A stretch of 64,000 bases of DNA from an uncultured bacterium (GTDB lineage: Bacteria > Oederibacteriota > PGYV01 > Palsa-1178). The notes under the pieces were generated by a model. The model ran no database searches. It was not told where the DNA came from and worked only from the letters and a program-made list of their open reading frames with translations. A program made the position numbers and the translations under genes. The stretch is from contig CALAOR010000014.1 of NCBI GenBank assembly GCA_937889595.1, positions 1 to 64,000 on the forward strand, read 5' to 3'. This document shows, piece by piece, positions 17,815-25,349 of the stretch (position 1 is the first letter of the stretch; the number at the start of each line of letters is the position of its first letter).

Positions 17815-18447
17815 CTAAAGCAACAACCTAGTCTCAACTATAAGAATATATATAAATATCCCAGTTTGAAACAGAGTGTAAAGAAGTGATATTACAAAAG
17901 ATATTAAACCTATTTTTTTAATTTTTTGCCTGTAATTTAGCTTATCCTTCTCAGTCACTGACTTTTCGGCTGCAAGTTCATATTTTCCTGACTTCAGTAT
18001 CATGGAATAATAGGTTAATATTATGCCGGTCAAAATATAAAATCCAAATTTCATCATATTGTGAATTGACGCGGCACGCGCGTCAAAATTTTTTACGCTA
18101 TAGAATGAAAAAACAATTAGCGAAATTAATGAAACAACCGTTATTATTAGAAGCGACATTAAAACGAACTTCTGCTTTATATTTAAGCTCATTCTTAAGT
18201 CCGGTTTTTTTAATTTTTTATAAAACACAACCGGAGCGATAATCATGCTTAATACCGTCATTCCAAAAGCAACAAAGACCGCATTTGCCGGTAATATTTT
18301 ATTATTAGCTAAGACTGCGGTTAATACAGTAATAACAACAAAACACACAGCTACTGCAATTGACTTAATTAATACCTTTAATAAGCCTTTCATGTTTCCA
18401 TCCCAAACCATTATTAAGCCTCCTGTTAGGATTGCTATCCATAACAC
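17815..18447 (-). CDS. Integral membrane protein of unknown function
   Basis: 210 residues with five to six hydrophobic segments (SIAVAVCFVVITVLTAVLA, AVFVAFGMTVLSMIIAPVVF, FVLMSLLIITVVSLISLIVF, FGFYILTGIILTYYSMIL, FVISLLYTLFQTGIFIYILI). Starts at the inner methionines (MVWDG or MKGLL) are equally possible. I recognise no family. It sits alone between two family B repeats. Membrane topology is clear; function is not. Confidence 0.6.
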   Translation of the reverse strand: MLWIAILTGGLIMVWDGNMKGLLKVLIKSIAVAVCFVVITVLTAVLANNKILPANAVFVAFGMTVLSMIIAPVVFYKKLKKPDLRMSLNIKQKFVLMSLLIITVVSLISLIVFSFYSVKNFDARAASIHNMMKFGFYILTGIILTYYSMILKSGKYELAAEKSVTEKDKLNYRQKIKKIGLISFVISLLYTLFQTGIFIYILIVETRLLL

Positions 18448-18572
18448 TTTACCTTCAAAACTAACCCCCCTGCGAACAACGCGACAACGCTGTCCCTACA
18501 AGTGCAAGACCCCACGGGCTGACGCTGCAGCACCCGAACCTGCGCGATACGAACCATACTCAAACAAAACCT

Positions 18573-18658
18573 GTAGAGAGGGGGCTTGCTCCCTCTCGCC
18601 GTCGGCTTTGGCCTACGGTTAACAGCCTGCTGTGAGAGGGGGCAAGCCCCCTCTCTAC
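18573..18658. repeat. Family B hairpin repeat, copy 2
   Basis: Same GTAGAGAGGGGG...CCCCCTCTCTAC inverted repeat as 17568-17647, with a few changes in the middle (GGCCTACGG insertion). These two copies lie either side of the membrane-protein gene. Confidence 0.9.
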
Positions 18659-18819
18659 GAAATCCGGTTTAGAATTCCCGCAACGGAACGCATGTAATCC
18701 TTAGCTTGTCGAAGGATATGCGTTCCGCACGCCGCTTTATTATAATAAGTGCGAAGCACACCTTGATCAAATCTCGACTTTCAAATCTCAAACGTTACAA
18801 ATGACGGTGCAGAGCCTTT

Positions 18820-19293
18820 TTAGAAATTAAGATCGTAGTTGTTCTTCGCCGCCTTCACCATCAACCATTCCAGGTTTGTAAACATATCCATCACGTCTGG
18901 GGCGTCTTTCGGGTATATATAGGCCTGGAAGCCGTCAACCTGCAGTATGTTTTTTATGTCGAAACGTTTTTTAAGCTCGTTTATGCGTTCCGCGGCATGC
19001 TCCCCAACGGTGAAAATTTCCTGGTCCTGCGACATATATATCATGAATCTTTTCAGGGCCTTCACATTCACGGCAAAAGTGTCGTCCTTTAAGTCAGACT
19101 CCTGCAGCACCATCCTGCACAACATCATGTTTACCCTGAGTTCGCCCAAAAGTTCATTCACATACTGTGCTCTCTGCGCGAGTTCATTTTTTTGTTTTTT
19201 TACCATAAAATCCCTGAAAACCAGAAAGCCAAGGCCTGCGGCGCCCAATATAAAGATTATCCATACCCACGCTGCGCCTTTATTATTTCTCAT
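18820..19293 (-). CDS. Membrane-anchored protein, paralogue 2 of a tandem pair
   Basis: 157 residues. The N-terminal segment WVWIIFILGAAGLGFLVFRDF is one membrane anchor, followed by charged alpha-helical sequence (QRAQYVNELLGELRVNMML, HAAERINELKKRFDI). The last residues LEWLMVKAAKNNYDLNF align with LKALMDKAIGNGYNFEF at the end of the upstream gene. The two appear to have arisen by duplication. I recognise no family. It starts 8 bases after the stop of its paralogue, so one transcript is likely. Confidence 0.65.
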   Translation of the reverse strand: MRNNKGAAWVWIIFILGAAGLGFLVFRDFMVKKQKNELAQRAQYVNELLGELRVNMMLCRMVLQESDLKDDTFAVNVKALKRFMIYMSQDQEIFTVGEHAAERINELKKRFDIKNILQVDGFQAYIYPKDAPDVMDMFTNLEWLMVKAAKNNYDLNF

Positions 19294-19301
19294 TATTCCC
19301 C

Positions 19302-19748
19302 CTAAAATTCAAAGTTATATCCGTTGCCTATTGCCTTGTCCATAAGCGCTTTTAATCCGGTAAATACCGCGGCTTTTTTTTCCAATTCATCTTTTTTAAG
19401 TTTTATACTGTCTGTTACCGCGTTTGAAAGGCCTTCGGCAAGGGCGCTGTCCAAAAAATCCTTCCAAAGCCCAGCTGATTCGCTGCCGAAACTTATGTTT
19501 TTCCCGGCGTATTTTATGAATATTTTCACGGCCTTAACCGATATTTCCGCGCCAACTCCCGCGCTCTGCGCCGCTTCGCATAACCTGATATTTTCCATAC
19601 ATTCGGCGTTCAGCATGTCTATCCTGCTCATCCTGGTTAAATCCTCTGCTTTTGCTTCCTGTAAATTGACATTTGTGTCAAATACGGCAAAAAGCACAAG
19701 CGCAGTCACTACGATCCCAAGATATACAAGAGCCGCTGAATTTTTCAC
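19302..19748 (-). CDS. Membrane-anchored protein, paralogue 1 of a tandem pair
   Basis: 148 residues. I choose the GTG at 19748 because the GGAG is 8 bases from it; an ATG two codons upstream sits directly on that GGAG. Residues ~3-22 are a membrane anchor (ALVYLGIVVTALVLFAVF); the rest is helical with short charged repeats (KKDELEKKAAVFTGL). It pairs with the 18820-19293 gene in length, architecture and C-terminal motif. Function unknown. Confidence 0.65.
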   Translation of the reverse strand: MKNSAALVYLGIVVTALVLFAVFDTNVNLQEAKAEDLTRMSRIDMLNAECMENIRLCEAAQSAGVGAEISVKAVKIFIKYAGKNISFGSESAGLWKDFLDSALAEGLSNAVTDSIKLKKDELEKKAAVFTGLKALMDKAIGNGYNFEF

Positions 19749-19934
19749 GCACACATCTCCTTATTTGCGGTGGATTTAATCCATCCTGATATAATTGTAG
19801 CAAATGACAGTTTTAAAACAAGATTATTTATAGGATAATTCAGAAGTAAAACACACAATGAAACCTAATTTCATCAGACAAAACGCAATGTGCCGTTTGG
19901 CGCATTGATTGTTTTTGGGATCCTCTTTAGAAAA

Positions 19935-19990
19935 TGCGCAGGGATATAGAGGGGTTTTTACGAGCTACAAGGTAGGCTCAACCCTGCGCA
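19935..19990. other. Candidate structured element (TGCGCAGGG / CCCTGCGCA)
   Basis: A perfect 9-base stem (19935-19943 with 19982-19990) encloses a second hairpin formed by GAGCTA...TAGGCTC (19962-19979). A further small hairpin GTGCC-GTTT-GGCGC lies at about 19882-19896. It is located between coaX and the tandem membrane genes, upstream of the latter. Either strand could be transcribed; unassigned. Confidence 0.4.
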
Positions 19991-20068
19991 ACTACATTTA
20001 TATCAATAAATGGCAATGTTGTCAATCAGTATTTTGTTAATTATTTGGCTCAAAGAGTCTCTTAACTC

Positions 20069-20851
20069 TTACTCTTTTTTATTAATATCGTATATTATTT
20101 TGAACCCCTTCAGCGTAAAATCCGCGTCCACATGCACGTTTTTTGCGTCCAGCATGGTGAGCGGTATATTTTCCGCGTCCCCGCCCGTCAGTATGACCTG
20201 CGCTGCGGGCGACTTTATTTCTTTTTTAATCGCTTTTACAAATGAATTTATGCCTGATACGGCGCCGTTCATGATTCCGCTTTGTATGCTTTTTTCAGTG
20301 GTATTGCCTATGATTTTATCGGGAAATTTAAGCTCCACCTGGGGCAGTTTGGCTGTGTTTGAAAATAGCGCTTTTAAACTCAGACGCAGCCCGGGCATGA
20401 TCACCCCGCCTAAGTACCTGCCTTTCGAGTCCAGCACGTCAAAAGTAACTGCCGTGCCATAGTCGATGATGATGAGGTCTTTGCCCGGAAAAAATACTCT
20501 TCCAGCCGCTGCATTTGCCAGCCTGTCATCGCCCACTTCAGAAGGGTTTGCATAGAGATTTTTTATGTTGAGTTTTGTGTTTGGGGTTAAAAGCACCGGT
20601 TCTTTTCTGAAGTATTTCCTGAACATCTGCGCTATGCTGCGGGTTACAGCCGGGACCACGGAACCTATAATACCGCCTTCTATATCCCCGGGTTCAATTT
20701 CCCGGTATTTTAAAAGCGCATTTAGTCCCGCAAAATACTGGTCCTCCGTATATCCTATATCAGTGCGCAGACGCAGGTCAAAAAGAAGGTGCTCTCCGCT
20801 GAACACGCCTATGGTAATATTTGTATTGCCGATGTCAAAAACTATGACCAT
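20069..20851 (-). CDS. coaX: Type III pantothenate kinase (CoaX)
   Basis: 260 residues. ATP-binding start MVIVFDIGNTNITIGVF, then GDDRLANAAAGRVFF, IIDYGTAVTFDVLD and GGVIMPGLRLSLKALFSNTA are the CoaX signatures. It phosphorylates pantothenate in the first step of coenzyme A synthesis and is unrelated to CoaA. It starts 6 bases after the fixX stop at the end of the grpE-dnaJ-fixC-fixX series, so it is probably the last gene of that operon. Confidence 0.95.
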   Translation of the reverse strand: MVIVFDIGNTNITIGVFSGEHLLFDLRLRTDIGYTEDQYFAGLNALLKYREIEPGDIEGGIIGSVVPAVTRSIAQMFRKYFRKEPVLLTPNTKLNIKNLYANPSEVGDDRLANAAAGRVFFPGKDLIIIDYGTAVTFDVLDSKGRYLGGVIMPGLRLSLKALFSNTAKLPQVELKFPDKIIGNTTEKSIQSGIMNGAVSGINSFVKAIKKEIKSPAAQVILTGGDAENIPLTMLDAKNVHVDADFTLKGFKIIYDINKKE

Positions 20852-20857
20852 TTTAAT

Positions 20858-21136
20858 TTATCCGAACTTGAACGTGACGCCGTAGCCGCCCTGCGGGTAT
20901 GCCCACTCTACTTCTTCGGGAGCCGCAACCCTGCACGTACCGCACTCAAGGCAGTTTTCATAGGATACGATCGGTACGCCTTTGTCGCTTAACTCATATA
21001 CCTTGGCCGGGCATATGAAAAGCTTATGCTCCACAACCATGGGGTCAGCGCCCGGTTTGATAGAAAGGTGTGTCTTTTCAAAGGCTTTGAATTTATCCAA
21101 GCCCAGCTTGTCTTCCATAGAAGTGAATTGTTTCAT
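20858..21136 (-). CDS. fixX: FixX-type ferredoxin-like protein
   Basis: 92 residues. The C-terminal half has a 4Fe-4S-type cluster motif (CLECGTCR plus an earlier KLFICPAKVYELS), as in FixX-like ferredoxins. It overlaps the fixC start region by 4 bases (translational coupling). FixC/FixX pass electrons from ETF (FixAB) to quinone or to ferredoxin; here FixAB genes are not adjacent. Length matches the family. Confidence 0.88.
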   Translation of the reverse strand: MKQFTSMEDKLGLDKFKAFEKTHLSIKPGADPMVVEHKLFICPAKVYELSDKGVPIVSYENCLECGTCRVAAPEEVEWAYPQGGYGVTFKFG

Positions 21137-22437
21137 ATTATAACCCTCCTCATATCCATCATGGTCTTAAGAAGGCTGAAAGGGTTCTCAGATGTTAAAA
21201 GTTTCCCGATCAGCCTTTTTTCCTTGTTCCATTTCGGTTCGCCGTCAACGGTAAAAAGTTCGCTGACCAGGTCGCCGAACAGCACGGGATATTTCTCGAA
21301 CATTTTAGGACTGTGCTCCAAGGTCTCTGCAGTATTCTTAAACTGCTTTAGATCCTTCATGGGAAAGGAATTTTTTATCTTTGTATCAAACAGGGAAAGC
21401 GAAACCGCAGAGTAATCTTTTTTCTTGAATGCTTCGATAGCCGTCTCTCCCGCGAGTTTTCCGGTTTCCATGGCAAGGTTCGTGCCTTCATGGAACAGCG
21501 TGGCGTTCACAAATCCCGCGGCGTCCCCCACCACCATAACATGGTCGCCCGACATTTTTGAGAGTTTCTTGTAGCCGCCGTCGGGTATCAAGTGGGCCGA
21601 ATATTCTTTCTGCTCGCCGTCGCGCACCAGCGGCGCGACAGTAGGATGGTTCTTAAACGCCTCAAGCACATCGTTAGGGTTGAGTTTGTGTTCGAGCATG
21701 GACTTGATCGTGGCGCCCACCCCGACCGATATGGTGTCTTTGTTCGTGTAAATAAAACCCGAGCCTATCGCGCCTTTGGCTGCGTAGCCGAAATATTCGT
21801 ATGCCGCGCCTTCATTGCCTGTCAGGCCGAACCTGTCCCTTATGCGCTCCTCGGATAAAGCTATGACTTCCTTTACGCCTATGATGGTGCTTGCCGGGTC
21901 AAGTTCCTTGTGAAAATTAAGTTTCTTGGCTAAAAGCGAGTTTACGCCGTCTGCCAGTACTATGACGTCGCCGTACAGGTCGCCGTCGTCCATACGCGCT
22001 TTTACGCCCGCTATTTTTCCGTCTTTCATAAGAAAATCATCGACAACCACGCCTGTGATAATCATGGCGCCTGCGGCTTCCACCTTGTCGGACATCCACT
22101 TGTCAAATTTGGAACGCAGGACAGTGAATGAATTGTTTGAAAAGTCCTTGTTAAACTTATCAAACTTAAAATCACCGCCCATTTCCCCGTCCGGCGTCAA
22201 AAGCGCAAAACGTCTTTTGGTCACGTTCCTTTCCACGGGAGCGTCCTTTAAAAAATCAGGCATTATTTCCTTTAAAACATTGGTAAAAAATATGCCTCCA
22301 AACACGTTTTTTGCGCCGCAGTAATCCCCTCTTTCAACCACAATAACCTGCATACCCGCCTTAGCCATGACATAAGCCGCCGTTAAACCGGCAGGACCCC
22401 CGCCAACGACTATGGCATCAAATTTTTCATCCGCCAT
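21133..22437 (-). CDS. fixC: FixC-type FAD oxidoreductase (ETF-quinone oxidoreductase family)
   Basis: 434 residues. FAD-binding N-terminus DAIVVGGGPAGLTAAYVMAK (GxGxxG) and a downstream VMVVGDAAGFVNATLFHEG. The middle and C-terminal sequence (YEYFGYAAKGAIGSGFIYTN, PSVSVGVGATIKSM-like) fits FixC/ETF-QO. It receives electrons from electron-transfer flavoprotein and works with FixX. Its ATG overlaps the 3' end of dnaJ, whose GGAG supplies the ribosome binding site. Confidence 0.92.
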   Translation of the reverse strand: MADEKFDAIVVGGGPAGLTAAYVMAKAGMQVIVVERGDYCGAKNVFGGIFFTNVLKEIMPDFLKDAPVERNVTKRRFALLTPDGEMGGDFKFDKFNKDFSNNSFTVLRSKFDKWMSDKVEAAGAMIITGVVVDDFLMKDGKIAGVKARMDDGDLYGDVIVLADGVNSLLAKKLNFHKELDPASTIIGVKEVIALSEERIRDRFGLTGNEGAAYEYFGYAAKGAIGSGFIYTNKDTISVGVGATIKSMLEHKLNPNDVLEAFKNHPTVAPLVRDGEQKEYSAHLIPDGGYKKLSKMSGDHVMVVGDAAGFVNATLFHEGTNLAMETGKLAGETAIEAFKKKDYSAVSLSLFDTKIKNSFPMKDLKQFKNTAETLEHSPKMFEKYPVLFGDLVSELFTVDGEPKWNKEKRLIGKLLTSENPFSLLKTMMDMRRVII

Positions 22438-23586
22438 TTACTCCACCCCTTTTTTATACTTTTTAAAGGCTCTAAAAGCGCGTTTTACAGCCTCGTAGTT
22501 GTCTTCAGACTCCAATACTTTAACATTTTTGTATGCATCTTTCAACTTTGAATTTATTCCTTTGGGTATCTCCACATGTATTATGACCCTCATATCGCCT
22601 TTTGACTGCGAATTCAACACGGCCATACCCTTTCCTTTGATGACAAGTTCTTCATTGTTCTGTGTCCCGGCTGGAATTTTCAGCTTATAATTTCCATACA
22701 GCGTCGGTATTTCTATCTCGTCGCCTAAAACCGCCTGCATTATGGTGACAGGCACATCAAGTATTATATCCTCTGCATCGCGTTTATATATCTCATGGGC
22801 CTTTAAGTTCACCACCACATACAGGTCGCCGCTGTTGCCGCCGTTAATCCCGGTATGGCCTTCACCGCTTAGTTTTATGTACTGGCCCGCTTCAACACCG
22901 GCGGGAACCTTCACTTCTATCTTCCTCTTTTTCATGCGCACGCCGGTGCCGCCGCAGTCATCGCAGTGGTGCTCGGCTGTTTCGCCCGCGCCTCCGCAGG
23001 CCGGGCAGGTTGTAACAACCGAGAAAAATCCGCTTGCCTGCCTTACCTTTCCCGCGCCTCCGCAGGTCTTGCAGGTCGTCCTGCCTGTGCCGGGTTTTAA
23101 GCCCGTTCCCTTGCAGGTGTCGCATGCCTCTTTGCGGCCCACTTCGACGTTTTCTGTTTTTCCAAATGCTACGTCTTCGAGCGTCAATGCCGAATCATAA
23201 CGTATGTCGTCCCCTGTGCGCCTGCGGCTCCTGCCTCCGGAGCGCCTTCCTCCGCCGCCGCCAAACCCGAACAGATCCCCGAATATGTCGGAAATATCCC
23301 CGAACATGTCCCCCATGTCCTCAAAACCGCCGCCGTGTTGCTGCGAACCTCCGCGGCCCTTCATTCCTTCATATCCCACCTGGTCATATATGCTTCTTTT
23401 TTGCGGGTCGGATAATATCTGGTAGGCTTCGCCTATTTCCTTGAATTTTTCCTCTGCTGCTTTTTTGTCACCCACATGCACGTCGGGGTGGAATTGCTTT
23501 GCTTTGTTGCGGAACGCGGTTTTCAGTTCGTCCGCGTTTGCCGTGCGGGACACGCCCAGTGTGGCGTATAAATCCTTATCAGCCAT
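22438..23586 (-). CDS. dnaJ: Chaperone DnaJ
   Basis: 382 residues. The J-domain (residues 5-70) contains HPD (QFHPDVHVGDKKA), followed by a Gly/Phe-rich linker (GGGGRRSGG). Four zinc-finger repeats follow (CDTCKGTG, CKTCGGAG, CPACGGAG, CDDCGGTG), then the C-terminal client-binding domains. It stimulates DnaK ATPase. Neighbours are grpE upstream and fixC downstream; dnaK, usually between grpE and dnaJ, is absent here. Confidence 0.97.
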   Translation of the reverse strand: MADKDLYATLGVSRTANADELKTAFRNKAKQFHPDVHVGDKKAAEEKFKEIGEAYQILSDPQKRSIYDQVGYEGMKGRGGSQQHGGGFEDMGDMFGDISDIFGDLFGFGGGGGRRSGGRSRRRTGDDIRYDSALTLEDVAFGKTENVEVGRKEACDTCKGTGLKPGTGRTTCKTCGGAGKVRQASGFFSVVTTCPACGGAGETAEHHCDDCGGTGVRMKKRKIEVKVPAGVEAGQYIKLSGEGHTGINGGNSGDLYVVVNLKAHEIYKRDAEDIILDVPVTIMQAVLGDEIEIPTLYGNYKLKIPAGTQNNEELVIKGKGMAVLNSQSKGDMRVIIHVEIPKGINSKLKDAYKNVKVLESEDNYEAVKRAFRAFKKYKKGVE

Positions 23587-23638
23587 TTATATGTCCTCAT
23601 TTCTTTTGTTAGTGATTTTGGTTAAGGCTGTGGCCGTT

Positions 23639-24256
23639 TCAATTATGATCGTGGTTCTTATGCTCGTGCTCTTCCTTTTTTTGCGGTTCATTATGCGCCA
23701 CTTTTACCATGGCGGTCCTTATGACTTTTCCGTCGAACATGAAACCTTTCTGATAAACTTCCAGTATTTCGCCCTCTTTTTTCCCTTCAACGTGTTCTTT
23801 GTGTACGACATGATGCTGGTGCGGGTCAAAGATCCCGTGCGCCGGTATTTCCTTTACACCCTGTTCCTTCAATACGCCCTCAAACTGTTTAATGACCATG
23901 TCTATGCCGTTTTTGAACTTGTTAAAATCCTTGTTTTTGTCGGTTGACGCTATGGCACGGTCTAAATTGTCCAGGACCGGCAAAAAAACATTCACCGCAT
24001 CGCTGTGCGAATACTTTACGAAATCTTCCTTGTCCTTGGCAACGCGCTTGCGGTAATTTTCCTGCTCGGCCAGTGCCCGCAGGTATTTATCGGTCAGCTC
24101 GGCTATTTTCGCGTCTTTTTCCATGATTATTTCCCCGGTGGTCAGTTCCCTTTTTTCTTCCTGCGCCGGTTCGGGTACTATCTCTGCGGCTTCCTTATTT
24201 ACCGCCGGTTCCTGTTTTGTTTCACCTTTTTGCCCTTCTTTTTTTTCTTCCTGCAT
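23639..24256 (-). CDS. grpE: Nucleotide exchange factor GrpE
   Basis: 205 residues, ATG with AGGAGG upstream. A long charged N-terminus (KEAAEIVPEPAQEEKRELTT) precedes the coiled-coil AELTDKYLRALAEQENYRKR and the GrpE beta-wing signature (FDPHQHHVVHKEHVEG, KVIRTAMVKVAHNE). It releases ADP from DnaK. A C-terminal HEHKNHDHN tail is unusual and rich in His. It heads the grpE-dnaJ-fixC-fixX-coaX transcript. No CIRCE operator is seen upstream. Confidence 0.95.
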   Translation of the reverse strand: MQEEKKEGQKGETKQEPAVNKEAAEIVPEPAQEEKRELTTGEIIMEKDAKIAELTDKYLRALAEQENYRKRVAKDKEDFVKYSHSDAVNVFLPVLDNLDRAIASTDKNKDFNKFKNGIDMVIKQFEGVLKEQGVKEIPAHGIFDPHQHHVVHKEHVEGKKEGEILEVYQKGFMFDGKVIRTAMVKVAHNEPQKKEEHEHKNHDHN

Positions 24257-24332
24257 TTTACATCCTCCTGCATAATATAATTGCCTCGATAAATCGCGGC
24301 GAGTGGATTTAGTGTCGTTTCAGGACAAAAGA

Positions 24333-24361
24333 ATTATATGTTTTTTATAGCATAAAGTCAA
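24333..24361 (-). promoter_or_regulatory. Promoter of the grpE operon
   Basis: On the minus strand TTGACT (24356-24361) and TATAAT (24333-24338) are separated by 17 bases. It lies 77 bases before the grpE ATG. No CIRCE inverted repeat is present, so HrcA control is not indicated. Confidence 0.75.
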
Positions 24362-24460
24362 TACCTGTAAGAACTATTGATAATAACCATAACTGCCTTT
24401 GCGGGAACTATTGCGGAACTCAATACTCCGGTCTATTATCAGTTATACCCAACGCCGGCG

Positions 24461-25255
24461 CTATCCAAGCAGAAATGACGTCATTGTCAGCGACCCGGCC
24501 ACGGCTTTATCATTAAAAAAAATTATTCCATCCCCATCCCGCCTTAAAGCCAGCGTGTAAAGCATCGGAAAATAATGTTCCGGCGTCGGCACCGCGAGCT
24601 TAACCGCCTCGCCCAAAGAGCCGTAATCGCAGAGGTTTCCATAATCCTGCTTTACGATCAGCGTTTTCATGGTTTCATTTGCCTTGACTGCCCAGTCAAA
24701 ACCGTACTCGGCGTTAAAATCATCCCTGCTAAAATCTACCAGGTACAGGTTATGGACCATATTTCCGCTGCCTATTATCAGTACGTCATGTTCCCGCAGG
24801 TATGCAAGTTCTTTTGCCGTTTCAAAATGTTCTTTGCCTTTTTTTGCCTGGTCCAGGCTTAACTGCACCACGGGTATGTCCGCGGCCGGGTACATACGTT
24901 TTAGTACGCTCCAGCAGCCGTGGTCCAGGCCCCTGTCAGTGCATAATGTTACTTTACTGCTTTTCATATTTTTTACCAGGTCCTGCGCCAGATCTTTATC
25001 GCCGGGAGCCGGATACGAAACCCTGTACAAAGCGTCGGGAAAACCTCCGAAATCATGTATGGTTTCAGGTCTTTTTGCGCCTGTAACCAAAGTACCCCAT
25101 GTTTCCCAGTGCGCTGATATGCAGAGTATGGACTTTGGCCGAGGTATTTTCGCTGCTATTTCCGCCCATTTTTGGGAGAATTCATTATTTTCTATGGCGT
25201 TCATTGGGTTGCCATGCCCGATAAAAAGAACCGGCATGATGCTGGTTGTCTTCAT
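24461..25255 (-). CDS. ygiD: Extradiol dioxygenase-fold protein (YgiD/DODA family)
   Basis: 264 residues. MPVLFIGHGNPMNAIENN, then ILCISAHWETWGTLVTGAKR, TLCTDRGLDHGCWSVLKR and VPVVQLSLDQ are the DODA-type class III extradiol motifs. GSGNMVHNLYLV and VPTPEHYFPMLYTL hold further metal and catalytic histidines. E. coli YgiD acts as a 4,5-DOPA dioxygenase and is non-haem iron or zinc dependent. In an anaerobe the natural substrate is unclear; it may not be oxygen-dependent ring cleavage. Single gene. Confidence 0.85.
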   Translation of the reverse strand: MKTTSIMPVLFIGHGNPMNAIENNEFSQKWAEIAAKIPRPKSILCISAHWETWGTLVTGAKRPETIHDFGGFPDALYRVSYPAPGDKDLAQDLVKNMKSSKVTLCTDRGLDHGCWSVLKRMYPAADIPVVQLSLDQAKKGKEHFETAKELAYLREHDVLIIGSGNMVHNLYLVDFSRDDFNAEYGFDWAVKANETMKTLIVKQDYGNLCDYGSLGEAVKLAVPTPEHYFPMLYTLALRRDGDGIIFFNDKAVAGSLTMTSFLLG

Positions 25256-25270
25256 TAAATGCCTCCATAT

Positions 25271-25347
25271 TATGCATCAAAGACAAAAGACCGGAGGCTG
25301 GAATGAAAAATAATGCAGAACTCCAAACTCCAGTCTCTTGTCTCTTA
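25271..25347. repeat. Inverted stuttering repeat (agaccggaggctgg / ccaaactccagtctc)
   Basis: The left arm AAAGACAAAAGACCGGAG (from 25271) and the right arm CTCCAGTCTCTTGTCTCTT (to 25347) are near complements around an ATG-rich middle. The same word (AGACAAGAGACTGGAGCC) recurs singly near 27880, 45033 and 48325. It fills the spacer between two minus-strand genes. Confidence 0.6.
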
Positions 25348-25349
25348 AA

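Noticed and set aside
24257-24460. CIRCE/HrcA control of grpE
   Set aside because: No TTAGCACTC-N9-GAGTGCTAA-like repeat is present.
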